Assembly (NCBI GenBank): GCA_947086925.1
Contig: CAMUAL010000004.1
Span: forward strand, 4,157 to 68,156
Length of the DNA: 64,000 nt
Source: an uncultured Clostridia bacterium
GTDB lineage: Bacteria; Bacillota; Clostridia; Christensenellales; Pumilibacteraceae
Direction of reading: 5' to 3'
Shown here: positions 8,529-16,237 of the stretch, piece by piece
Layout: each line of letters opens with the position of its first letter
Position numbering within the stretch: the first letter of the stretch is position 1
Position numbers and translations under genes: made by a program
Notes under the pieces: generated by a model
Databases searched by the model: none
What the model saw: only the letters and a program-made list of their open reading frames with translations
What the model was told of the DNA's origin: nothing

Positions 8529-10395
8529 TTTCCGCCTCCTGTTTTAACTGTTTGTAACGCTTGTGCTGTCGTATGTGTTCGAGCATCTTTTCGTGCAAGC
8601 CCTCGACCGAGTCGCACATGCGGTTAAATTCCGCAGTAAGCATAAATCGCGTGTGTTCGGCTATGTGCAAATCGTCGTCGTCGATTTCGTTTACGCTCGG
8701 CTCGGCATGTGCGCAATTCAGATTTTCGCGGCGCGCGTTTGCCGTCTGCAAAAACGCCGTTTCGCGCGTCGATTCCCAACCGCCGTAACCCACGGCATCG
8801 AGTACTTTGTTACGCATGTTTTCGCTCAACTTACCGTTTTCGTCGTTTAAAAGTCCCATGTTCAGCAAATCGAACAACATGCTCTGACGCTGTGCGGGCG
8901 TGCTCGTAAGCTCGTTTTCCGTTTCGAACACAACGTCGTCGCAACCTATATCCGACGCGGTAAAGCGCAGTAATTCCACGTCGCCCTCGTCGCCCACAAA
9001 GCGTATAAGACGCGGACGCCGAGCAAACTGCTTATATAGTCTGAGTATTATGCAAGCCATGTTTCTCACGGCTCCGCGCACGTTTTCGGCGGTAACCGAA
9101 AGACGCGTGTCGTCCTGTTCTATAAGCAACTGCAATGCAACGCCGCTCGTCATGCCGCTCGGCACCGAGCTCGACCGCATGATTTCGCTTACTCCCGTTA
9201 CCGACACGAACTCGTTTAACAGCCTGTCTTCCTCGTACTGAAAATCTGTGGGAACGCGTCCGGGGTCGAGCAGAGTAGGCGGGTTGCTTCCCTGTCTGTA
9301 CACAAGAATTTTGCCGGGACTTAATCCTTCGGTTTCGAGATTGTCGGTATCTACGCTTCCGTCCTCTACCGCCAGCACTCCCATTGCTATGCGGTTCATA
9401 AATTCGTGTTTGCGGTTTTTAACGGCGTTAAAAGCGCGTTGAAGCGGTATGCACCGTTCAATCATGCTTATGCCGTAAAAACACCCCGCTCTTTTTATGC
9501 AGTCTTGCTTTACAAACGGCAATCCGGGCGATAAATCGGTACCGCAGTTGTAAGGCAGATTGCCGCAGTACAGCAGCTTTCCGCCCGCAGTTGCCGCATA
9601 CTCGCCGAACTCGTATTCTTCGCTCGGCGCGGTGTAACGCTCTATAAGTATGCAACAGTTTTCCGCGTGCTCGCGCCCGAACATCGGAGAAGTGCTTACG
9701 CCGTCGAGTCCGCCGGGCATACAGCGGTTTGCATCGGAAAGTATGTCGGTACTCTCTGCGCAAACCTCTATTCCGTACTTCTCCTTTATTTCGCCGACAG
9801 GCACGGCGCGCGCGTGAATTATGCTTTTGCAGTCCGAAATTTCCTGAGCGGCGAGCGAATCGGGATAAATCTCGAACGGAGGACAAACGGTGATTTCTAT
9901 GTCGCCTTCGTACACCGCCTTATTGTTTTTGTGCCCGAGCTTTTTTCCGCTTTTATGATTCCACACAAGCTTGTAAAATGCCGAACCGCATGTTTCGCTC
10001 CACATTGTCGCTTTGCCGATAAGCTCGTCGGTGTTGTGCTTTAAACATGCCGATTCGAGTATTTTTGCCGCCGCCTTTGCGCTCAGTCTGTCGTTTTCGT
10101 CGCCGCTTGCGGGACGCACGCTCATTTTCGGGCGCACCCGTTGAAGTTTTGCCAATCGGGTTTCTATGAGCGGCGCAATGTGGTTAAAGCACTGACGCTC
10201 CTGCCAATAATAGTCGCGCTCCTCGCCCGTAACGCTTCCGTCGGGTCGGGCGTATACATACTGATTGCCTATAAGAAAGTTGCAGTTAAGTTGCCACTGC
10301 GCCTCGAATGCACGCCGCTTAGCCGCCCTGCCGTTGAAATCCGAACGCAGTTCGTTTACTTTTTCCTCTTCCCAAATCACTTTATCGCTTGACAC
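8509..10395 (-). CDS. phage portal protein (P22-like)
   Basis: A 628-residue protein. The N-terminus has QWQLNCNFLIGNQYVY and a GEERDYYWQERQCFNHIAPL segment resembling P22-type portals (NHIAPLIETRLAKL). The central core has CPPFEIYPDS and FYGISMIERCIPLQRAFNAV. The C-terminal third has helical crown-like sequence (about residues 450-620). It lies directly downstream of the terminase block. The portal forms the 12-fold DNA channel at one capsid vertex. The ~70 kDa size fits P22-like portals of short-tailed phages. Confidence 0.8.
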   Translation of the reverse strand: MSSDKVIWEEEKVNELRSDFNGRAAKRRAFEAQWQLNCNFLIGNQYVYARPDGSVTGEERDYYWQERQCFNHIAPLIETRLAKLQRVRPKMSVRPASGDENDRLSAKAAAKILESACLKHNTDELIGKATMWSETCGSAFYKLVWNHKSGKKLGHKNNKAVYEGDIEITVCPPFEIYPDSLAAQEISDCKSIIHARAVPVGEIKEKYGIEVCAESTDILSDANRCMPGGLDGVSTSPMFGREHAENCCILIERYTAPSEEYEFGEYAATAGGKLLYCGNLPYNCGTDLSPGLPFVKQDCIKRAGCFYGISMIERCIPLQRAFNAVKNRKHEFMNRIAMGVLAVEDGSVDTDNLETEGLSPGKILVYRQGSNPPTLLDPGRVPTDFQYEEDRLLNEFVSVTGVSEIMRSSSVPSGMTSGVALQLLIEQDDTRLSVTAENVRGAVRNMACIILRLYKQFARRPRLIRFVGDEGDVELLRFTASDIGCDDVVFETENELTSTPAQRQSMLFDLLNMGLLNDENGKLSENMRNKVLDAVGYGGWESTRETAFLQTANARRENLNCAHAEPSVNEIDDDDLHIAEHTRFMLTAEFNRMCDSVEGLHEKMLEHIRQHKRYKQLKQEAENGSREN

Positions 10396-10600
10396 TTTTG
10401 CTCCCCTTTTTTACTGCCGTTTCAATACTTTTCGGAACAATCGTACTGCCTATAAGACCGTAAAGCTCTTTTAAGCAGTCGTCGCAAATGTGCAGACTGC
10501 TTTTAATCCCCACGCGGCTGAGCTTCACCGTTTTAGTAGCAATGTTCTTGCATGCACCCATTTCGCACCTAATCTTGTACTTCGCATCCGTCAGTTCCAT
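10382..10600 (-). CDS. small Cys-rich phage protein, possible zinc ribbon
   Basis: A 72-residue protein with two Cys pairs: CEMGAC (residues 12-17) and CDDC (about 39-42), separated by a strand-rich linker, so it may bind one zinc ion. A C-terminal basic helix follows. It overlaps the portal gene start by 14 bp and the upstream small gene by 32 bp, as in compact phage operons. Function unknown; a terminase or portal accessory role would be a guess. Confidence 0.5.
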   Translation of the reverse strand: MELTDAKYKIRCEMGACKNIATKTVKLSRVGIKSSLHICDDCLKELYGLIGSTIVPKSIETAVKKGSKSVKR

Positions 10601-10883
10601 TTTTTCCTCCTGTTTTTACGTTTTTTATAAATTCGTCGACAAGTCTTTCGCGCTCGTTTTCGAGTTCCGCCAAACTTACGCTTCGGCTCGTTTCGTCGCT
10701 TAAAAGCATTTTAATAGCCGTTATATCGGGCGGTACGTCTTTGGTGGTAATCTTGCGCTTAACAAGCACCGCTTCGCCCTCGGAATACGTAAATTCTTCC
10801 TGCGTTTCGGTGGCGGTGTATCCCGCGGCTTTTTTCATAAGGCTTTTTATAAGCCGCTTTTGCTCACTCTCTTTTAAATTCAT
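10569..10883 (-). CDS. small phage protein next to terminase
   Basis: A 104-residue protein, MNLKESEQKRLIKSLMKKAA onward, with a basic N-terminal helix, a strand segment EAVLVKRKITTKDVPPDITA, and a C-terminal coiled helix. Proteins with a VKRKxTTKDVPPD segment followed by a helix are, from memory, common beside terminase genes of Firmicute phages. A small-terminase role is possible, but the gene lies downstream, not upstream, of the large subunit. It begins 15 bp after the terminase stop. Confidence 0.5.
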   Translation of the reverse strand: MNLKESEQKRLIKSLMKKAAGYTATETQEEFTYSEGEAVLVKRKITTKDVPPDITAIKMLLSDETSRSVSLAELENERERLVDEFIKNVKTGGKNGTDGCEVQD

Positions 10884-10898
10884 ACCCGCCTCGTAATA

Positions 10899-12356
10899 TC
10901 ATAAACGTCCGAATCGGTTTGTGCTTATAAGCTTTTCTTTGAATTTCAGAAGTTCCCCCTTCACCGCAGGCGCGGAAGCGGCATGCGGCTTGGTCATTAA
11001 GTAATACCTGAGTTCGTCCAGAGCATGGTCGTCGCGCTTAACGGGCGTATCGTCAGCCCCGTACTTATAAGCTTTAAACTCGCGTATAAGATTACGGCAC
11101 GTATCGAATATATATAGTTTTGATTTGCCGTTTCCCGTAAGATATTCTTTAACGCGGTTTATCCCCGCAAACAGATTTTTTTCCACTTTGGGATTAACGC
11201 TTATTCCGTTTTCGCAAAACAGCTCGGTTACGCTCTTAGAGGCGGCAAGCGTGCGCTGATTCGCCGCGCTGTCGATAAGCGCGTAAATTTCGCCGCGGCG
11301 GTTTCGCTTCCAACCTATTGCGTCGGATATCTCCCTTATTTTGGCGCAGTGGTATTTAACGTCGCGCCCCGCCTCGAAATGCTCCGCTACAACGTATACA
11401 ATGCCGTCGTTATCAACCGCGTACCAATGGCAGGAAAGCGGATTGTTCAGCCCGGGGTCAATCGAAAGACAGTCCTGCCATTCTTCGGGAACGTCAAACG
11501 GCGGTATTACGTGCACGCTCTCGTCAAATTCGGGATAAACCGTCTCGCCCGAGTCGGCAAAGTCGCCGTACCGCCTTGTTTTCAGAACGTCGGCGGGCAG
11601 CGCCGCGCTCAATCTTTTTACTTCCTCGGAATCGAGGTACGGATTATCCGCCCACTCCATAAAAATGCACCACACTTCGGGGTCGGCGGCGGAATTAAGA
11701 TAAATTTTGTCGTACACAAACGTCATGCCTTTAAGCGGCGTCATAGTGCCGAATATATCTCCCTTGCGGTCGAATACGCGCATACGGCACTCCTCGTAAA
11801 TATCTTCGGGCGGTTCTTCGTCGAACCAAACAAAATCAAGACTGCTTCCCTGAAATTTCTCGCGCCCCGCCTCGCATGATTTAAAGTAAACGTAGCTTAC
11901 GGTGCCGAACACGTTTTTAACCGCTATGTAGTCCACGATTCCGCCGGCAACCGAACCCGCCGAACCTTTAATCATGCCAACCGATTCAATCCACTCGGGA
12001 TTAAGATACGAAAGCAGTTTTTTCTGCGCAACCTCGCGCCCCGCGCCGTAGCTCACCGAAACCGCCCACCCCGTAACAGCCCCCTTTATTTTGCGGTATG
12101 GGTGATTTCCCCTCAGCATCCACGCCGCCTCAGCCGCTCCGCACTCTGTTTTGCCCGTGCGATTACCGCCGAACACCCAACGGTTGCGCTTTAAGCACTT
12201 ATGAAAATCAAGCTGTTTAACGTGTACTACTTCGCCGCTGTTGTAAAATTCAAGACGATTGTTGCGTTCGTATTCCTCGATATTTTTGCGGTTTATTACA
12301 AGACGGCGCAAAATATCTTCCTGTGTGCAAATCTGCGACTTTTTCCCGTTTTTCAT
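10899..12356 (-). CDS. phage terminase large subunit
   Basis: A 485-residue DNA-packaging motor protein. It has a Walker A-type motif GGNRTGKTE at residues 63-71 and a Walker B with catalytic acids, DFVWFDEEPPED, at about 174-185. The C-terminal RNase H-like nuclease domain shows acidic residues in LSIDPGLNN, YALIDSAANQ and DDHALDELRYYL. The length is normal for the family. Its ATG overlaps the stop of a short upstream reading frame (ATGA), as expected if a small terminase gene once preceded it. Confidence 0.9.
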   Translation of the reverse strand: MKNGKKSQICTQEDILRRLVINRKNIEEYERNNRLEFYNSGEVVHVKQLDFHKCLKRNRWVFGGNRTGKTECGAAEAAWMLRGNHPYRKIKGAVTGWAVSVSYGAGREVAQKKLLSYLNPEWIESVGMIKGSAGSVAGGIVDYIAVKNVFGTVSYVYFKSCEAGREKFQGSSLDFVWFDEEPPEDIYEECRMRVFDRKGDIFGTMTPLKGMTFVYDKIYLNSAADPEVWCIFMEWADNPYLDSEEVKRLSAALPADVLKTRRYGDFADSGETVYPEFDESVHVIPPFDVPEEWQDCLSIDPGLNNPLSCHWYAVDNDGIVYVVAEHFEAGRDVKYHCAKIREISDAIGWKRNRRGEIYALIDSAANQRTLAASKSVTELFCENGISVNPKVEKNLFAGINRVKEYLTGNGKSKLYIFDTCRNLIREFKAYKYGADDTPVKRDDHALDELRYYLMTKPHAASAPAVKGELLKFKEKLISTNRFGRL

Positions 12357-12460
12357 TCGATTCTCCGCTTAGATTCAACCGCGCAACACTCCGCGTAAAT
12401 GCCGTCCACGTTTTTTTGCGCACTTTCCGCATATTCTCTCAAAATACCCGCAAGCGTTAA
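12353..12460 (-). pseudogene. truncated phage reading frame upstream of terminase
   Basis: An open frame with protein-like composition (about 35 residues, ending KNVDGIYAECCAVESKRRIE) stops exactly in an ATGA overlap with the terminase start, the hallmark of a real coupled upstream gene. It has no credible start codon or ribosome-binding site. Going upstream it runs into the start of the divergent gene at 12476. I read it as the C-terminal end of a phage gene, perhaps the small terminase, interrupted by insertion of the 12476-13186 gene. This is inference from frame and junction only. Confidence 0.35.
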
Positions 12461-12463
12461 GCG

Positions 12464-12475
12464 TATAATGATAAT
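12464..12475 (+). promoter_or_regulatory. -10 box immediately before ATG (leaderless start)
   Basis: A consensus TATAAT lies at 12464-12469, with only 6 nt before the ATG at 12476. There is no clear -35 hexamer 17 bp upstream and no Shine-Dalgarno. The transcript should begin at or within a few bases of the ATG. Confidence 0.5.
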
Positions 12476-13186
12476 ATGAAAAAAGCCGCCGCAATTTTAT
12501 CGACCGCCGTTATATGGCTGTTCTCTTTCGCCGCTTCGGGCGAAAGCTTTGTTACGTATGCAAAAATAAAAACAGACACCGCCTTGTTTAACGGTTCGGG
12601 AGAAGTTATCTGCACTCTGCCCGCAACTTATTTTGCCGTTATCGACGGCGAAATTCAAAGAGGAAAGTATCCCGTTTCGTATCTCGACCTGTCGGGCTAC
12701 GTAAATTCGGCGGATTTGGAGATATGCGACTTCGAGCCTGTAACCAAATTCGCCGCGCTTACGGCTACTCCCGATAACGACGGCATGGCGGTAAACCTGC
12801 GCAGTGTTCCGTCTACGTCCGTCGGAGAAGTTTTAACCGCCGTGCCCAACGGCGCAAGCCTTACATTATACGGCGGCACTACGGGAAGCGAGCTTTTTGC
12901 CGGTGCGGGCAACGAATGGAAATACGTGCGCTACGACTCACCGTCCGGCAAAATTTACGGCTATGTATACGCGCCTCAGCTTAATTGCGACGCCGTTAAA
13001 CCAAACGTAATCGAGGCTGTTCCCCGCCCGTCGCAAAACGTAACCGAAACCAAAGGAGGAATAAATTTAACCAAACCCGCGGCAATAGCCGTAGCGGCGG
13101 CGATGTGCGTTCCCGCGGGAATTATAATGCTTGTGCTGTTCTACCGTCCCGAAAGCAAGCGCACTCCGCGCCATTCATCGAAATAG
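12476..13186 (+). CDS. exported, membrane-anchored SH3b-domain protein (possible phage moron)
   Basis: A 236-residue protein with a signal peptide (about 1-22, hydrophobic core ILSTAVIWLFSFAAS). A bacterial SH3 domain spans about 105-165 (VNLRSVPSTSVGEVLTAVPN, then WKYVRYDSPSGKIYGYVYA). A C-terminal transmembrane helix (about 202-222) ends in a basic tail. It should sit on the outer face of the membrane, with the SH3 domain perhaps binding cell wall. It is the only rightward gene in the phage block, has its own promoter, and its 3' end overlaps the converging gene by 65 bp. A cargo gene (moron) fits; a plain host gene is the alternative. Confidence 0.65.
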   Translation: MKKAAAILSTAVIWLFSFAASGESFVTYAKIKTDTALFNGSGEVICTLPATYFAVIDGEIQRGKYPVSYLDLSGYVNSADLEICDFEPVTKFAALTATPDNDGMAVNLRSVPSTSVGEVLTAVPNGASLTLYGGTTGSELFAGAGNEWKYVRYDSPSGKIYGYVYAPQLNCDAVKPNVIEAVPRPSQNVTETKGGINLTKPAAIAVAAAMCVPAGIIMLVLFYRPESKRTPRHSSK

Positions 13187-13607
13187 CATTATTAAGTCCT
13201 TTGCCCGCTTCCGCTCTTTTAAGTCGGTTGCATTCCGCTCTGTAAAGCGGCAGATTTTTGTATTCCGATAAGTCGCTCGTTTTAACCCCCAAATCGCAGA
13301 GCACGCCGATTGCCGCCTTAACCGCCTTTTTTACGCGACGATTACGGAAATCGAGTCCGAATCGCTTTAATGCGGCGTAAGCTATCAAATCGGCTTCTTC
13401 GTTGCCGAGCACGGTTCTTATTCTGTGTTCCATAACCGCAAGATTAGCACACAGCCGTTTGTATTCGCCCAACTTATAAACCTTGTCCATGAGCGGCAAC
13501 GTAGGACTTGCGGTGTCCACTGCGGCGCGCATTATCCTTTTATCGAGTAAGTCCTCCAACACAGGCAACTTACCCGCTATGGTTATAATTGCAGCTAACT
13601 CCGTCAT
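13122..13607 (-). CDS. unknown helical protein upstream of the phage block
   Basis: A 161-residue, mostly helical protein with a strong GGAGGT site before ATG 13607. It contains LMDKVYKLGEYKRLCANLAV, EADLIAYAALKRFGLDFRNR and a basic VKKAVKAAIGVLCDLGVKTS segment. The last ~20 residues, including CACFRDGRTAQAL, overlap the opposing 12476 gene and look like a replaced C-terminus. It has its own promoter with a 25-bp palindromic operator. It may be a phage regulator or packaging protein; no family was recognised. Confidence 0.45.
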   Translation of the reverse strand: MTELAAIITIAGKLPVLEDLLDKRIMRAAVDTASPTLPLMDKVYKLGEYKRLCANLAVMEHRIRTVLGNEEADLIAYAALKRFGLDFRNRRVKKAVKAAIGVLCDLGVKTSDLSEYKNLPLYRAECNRLKRAEAGKGLNNAISMNGAECACFRDGRTAQAL

Positions 13608-13654
13608 AGAAACATAACCTCCGTTTCTGTTTTCCGCAATTATAATAACATATA

Positions 13655-13679
13655 ATTGTTGACAGCATTTGTCAACAAT
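13655..13679. promoter_or_regulatory. 25-bp perfect palindromic operator overlapping a promoter
   Basis: A perfect 10-bp inverted repeat, ATTGTTGACA / TGTCAACAAT, is separated by 5 bp. On the minus strand the TTGACA of its distal arm can serve as a -35 box, with TATGTT 17 bp downstream as -10, about 30 bp before ATG 13607. A dimeric repressor bound here would block the promoter of the 13122-13607 gene. The regulator is not identifiable in the window. Confidence 0.65.
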
Positions 13680-13702
13680 GCTATTTTGAGAAAACTTTTT
13701 AT

Positions 13703-13738
13703 AAAAAAATTGCCGTCCTTATTTTAGGCGGCAATTTT
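13703..13738 (-). terminator. rho-independent terminator after icd
   Basis: On the minus strand AAATTGCCG pairs with CGGCAATTT around a ~12-nt loop and is followed directly by a T-run. It lies about 35 bp past the icd stop. Confidence 0.85.
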
Positions 13739-13771
13739 CGCTGTTTTTTAATTTATTCGGCTGTTTTCGAC

Positions 13772-14974
13772 TTATATTCTTTCGGCTGTTTTAATCAGAA
13801 ACGCACGCGAATCGAGCACTTCGGGCACAATACCTTTATAATCGAACAAAGCTTTAAGGTCGCCCGTAATGCACCCCGAGTCGATTGTTTCTTTAACCGC
13901 CTTTTCCGTTTTGTCGGCAAATTCGCAAAGAGCGGGCACGCCGTCTTTTTCGCCGCGTTTCCTTAACGCCCCCGTCCACGCAAAAACGGTGGCAACGGGA
14001 TTCGTAGAAGTGGCTTCGCCTTTAAGATATTTGTAATAATGCCGTGTAACCGTGCCGTGCGCCGCCTCGTATTCATACGCGCCAGAGGGCGAAACGAGCA
14101 CGCTCGTCATCATGGCAAGCGACCCGAACGCAGTAGCAACCATATCGCTCATAACGTCGCCGTCGTAATTTTTAAGAGCCCAAATCATGCCGCCGTTACT
14201 ACGTATAATCCGCGCAACACTGTCGTCTATCAGCGAGTATTCGTATTTAATACCCGCCTTTTCGAAATCGGACCTGTATTCTTTTTCGTAAATCTCGGCG
14301 AAAATATTTTTAAAGTCGCCGTCGTAAGTTTTCGATATGGTGTCTTTTGTGGCAAACCACAAATCGCGCTTTAAATCGAGCGCGTAATTAAAGCACGAAC
14401 GCGCAAAACTCGAAATACTCTTGTCGGTATTGTGTATGCCCTGAACAACGCCCGCACCGCTTATTTCGGCTATTTTCACGCGGTCGCACTTGCCGTTTCC
14501 GTATTTCACTTCGAGTGTTGCCTCGCAATCGTCGGTAACGCGTATTTCGCTGTTTTTGTAAACGTCGCCGTATGCGTGACGCGCTATAACAATGGGGCTT
14601 GTCCACGAAGGAATATACGAGCGTATCGACTTGCACAAAATCGGCTCGCGGAACACCGTGCCGTCGAGATACGCGCGGATTGTTCCGTTCGGCGAAGCAT
14701 ACATCTTTTTAAGCTTGTATTCTTCCACCCTCTGAGCATTGGGAGTAATCGTTGCACACTTAACGCCAACACCGTGTTTTTTTACCGCCGCCGCCGCATC
14801 GTAAGTAACTTTATCGTCCGTTTTATCGCGGTTGATAAGCCCCAAATCGTAATATTCGCAATTAAGCTTAACGTGCGGCTCGATAATGATTTCTTTTATC
14901 AAGTCCCAAAGCACACGGGTCATCTCGTCGCCTTGCATTTCAACTATCGGTGTTTTGTATTCTATCTTTGCCAA
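13772..14974 (-). CDS. icd: NADP-dependent isocitrate dehydrogenase, eukaryote-like type II
   Basis: A 400-residue enzyme converting isocitrate to 2-oxoglutarate with NADPH formation. It has the type II (IDP-like) signature: GDEMTRVLWDLIKE at the N-terminus, CATITPNAQRVEEY, the substrate loop SPNGTIRAYLDGTVFREPI, and metal-binding DGDVMSDMVATAFGSL. AAHGTVTRHY is the cofactor loop. The length matches the homodimeric family. The start is TTG 14974 with GAGGTGA upstream; the protein then begins MAKIEYKTPI. No other TCA gene is nearby, so it probably supplies 2-oxoglutarate for glutamate synthesis. Confidence 0.92.
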   Translation of the reverse strand: MAKIEYKTPIVEMQGDEMTRVLWDLIKEIIIEPHVKLNCEYYDLGLINRDKTDDKVTYDAAAAVKKHGVGVKCATITPNAQRVEEYKLKKMYASPNGTIRAYLDGTVFREPILCKSIRSYIPSWTSPIVIARHAYGDVYKNSEIRVTDDCEATLEVKYGNGKCDRVKIAEISGAGVVQGIHNTDKSISSFARSCFNYALDLKRDLWFATKDTISKTYDGDFKNIFAEIYEKEYRSDFEKAGIKYEYSLIDDSVARIIRSNGGMIWALKNYDGDVMSDMVATAFGSLAMMTSVLVSPSGAYEYEAAHGTVTRHYYKYLKGEATSTNPVATVFAWTGALRKRGEKDGVPALCEFADKTEKAVKETIDSGCITGDLKALFDYKGIVPEVLDSRAFLIKTAERI

Positions 14975-15006
14975 AATTCATCACCTCAACCGAGTACGGT
15001 GCGTAC

Positions 15007-15036
15007 ATTATACTATTTTTTGCACACTCCCGTCAA
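15007..15036 (-). promoter_or_regulatory. promoter of icd
   Basis: Minus-strand TTGACG (15031-15036), 18-bp spacer, TATAAT (15007-15012), about 33 bp before the TTG start. The -35 and most of the spacer lie within the last codons of ddl, so icd is transcribed on its own. Confidence 0.8.
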
Positions 15037-16101
15037 GCAATCGCCGCTAAGCCTTTTATAAGCAAATTTGAGCCGCTTTTGCGCCGCCGCCACCTTTTGC
15101 GCACGCTCGATTGTTTTTGTTATAACGCCGCTCGTTCCGCAAGCGAAGAAGTATGCCGCAAGCGACCCCGGAATCGTGTTGATTTCGTTTACGTACAGTT
15201 CGCCGTTGCAATATAAAAAGTCCACACGCGCAACGCCGTCGGCCCCTACGGCGTTATACGCCTTAACAGCCAAGTCGCGGATTTTATCGCGCAGTTCGTC
15301 CGAAATCGCGGCGGGAAATTCCCTCTTGACGTTTTCCGACTTGCTCAGATATTTGTCTTCGTAGGTTAAAAATTCTTTCCACCCAACGGGTTTTTCAACT
15401 TCGCTCGGCTCGCCGCAAAGCACCGCGCAGTTGTATTCATCGAAGTTTTCGAGGGCCTGTTCTATTACGGCCACGGTGTCCCATTCAAGCGCAACGCGCA
15501 CCGCCGCAAACAACTCGTTGTAATCGTGCGCTATTCCTATTCCTATACTGCTGCCCGCCCCGCGCGGCTTTACTATAAGCGGAAATTCAAGCGAGCTTTT
15601 AATTTTGCCGAGTGCCGCATACGAATCGTTTACGTACTCGTCCGCGCTTAAAGTAACATACGGCACAATGGGAAGCTCGGCCGCTTTGAACAGCTTTTTC
15701 ATTATGTCTTTATCCATTCCCGCCGCGCTTGCCGTAACGCCGCTGCCCGTAAACGGTATGCCCGAAATCTTTATAAGCCCTTGTAAGCTTCCGTCCTCGC
15801 CGTTTGCCCCGTGAGTGCAAAGAAGGCAACAATCGAGTTTGAAAATTTTCTTGCCGTTTTTGGTATAAAGATACGGCTCGGAAGGGCGCAAATGCACAAC
15901 CTTCCCCGGATACGAGCCGTGTAAGCCGCTGTAAAGCTTTATATCGGCATATTCCTTGCCCGTATGCCAAACTCCCCGCTCGTCAATATACACGGGCACG
16001 GCGGTGATGCCGCGCGGAAAATCGCACAACGCCTGCACTCCCGTAACTATACTGACATTATGTTCCGAACTCTTTCCGCCGAATATCACCGCAACCGTCA
16101 T
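15013..16101 (-). CDS. ddl: D-alanine--D-alanine ligase
   Basis: A 362-residue ATP-grasp enzyme that joins two D-alanines for the peptidoglycan stem peptide. It has the N-terminal GGKSSEHNVS segment (the first Glu matches the substrate-binding Glu of DdlB), CTHGANGEDGSLQGLIKISG, IVKPRGAGSSIGIGI in the ATP-grasp loop, DGVARVDFLY and the metal site NEINTIPGSL. The omega-loop region (EFLTYEDKYLSK) lacks an obvious VanA-type substitution pattern, so D-Ala-D-Ala is the likeliest product. AGAGGTG precedes ATG 16101. No mur operon adjoins it here. Confidence 0.9.
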   Translation of the reverse strand: MTVAVIFGGKSSEHNVSIVTGVQALCDFPRGITAVPVYIDERGVWHTGKEYADIKLYSGLHGSYPGKVVHLRPSEPYLYTKNGKKIFKLDCCLLCTHGANGEDGSLQGLIKISGIPFTGSGVTASAAGMDKDIMKKLFKAAELPIVPYVTLSADEYVNDSYAALGKIKSSLEFPLIVKPRGAGSSIGIGIAHDYNELFAAVRVALEWDTVAVIEQALENFDEYNCAVLCGEPSEVEKPVGWKEFLTYEDKYLSKSENVKREFPAAISDELRDKIRDLAVKAYNAVGADGVARVDFLYCNGELYVNEINTIPGSLAAYFFACGTSGVITKTIERAQKVAAAQKRLKFAYKRLSGDCLTGVCKK

Positions 16102-16181
16102 ACACGCACCTCTTTAAAACTTTTCTACCGTTTTTATATATGCGCATACTATTGCGTTTGTTACGCAAACGACTTCGAAAT

Positions 16182-16215
16182 AAAAAACACCTGCGCACAT
16201 GCGCAAGCGTTTTTT
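16182..16215 (-). terminator. bidirectional-looking terminator after the polysaccharide operon
   Basis: AAAAAAC pairs with GTTTTTT around a GC core (TGCGCA/TGCGCA) with only wobble pairs between them, giving a stem of about 16 bp. It separates the leftward wzy-like gene from ddl. Confidence 0.75.
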
Positions 16216-16237
16216 CGGTATCTGCTTAATTAAAAAA

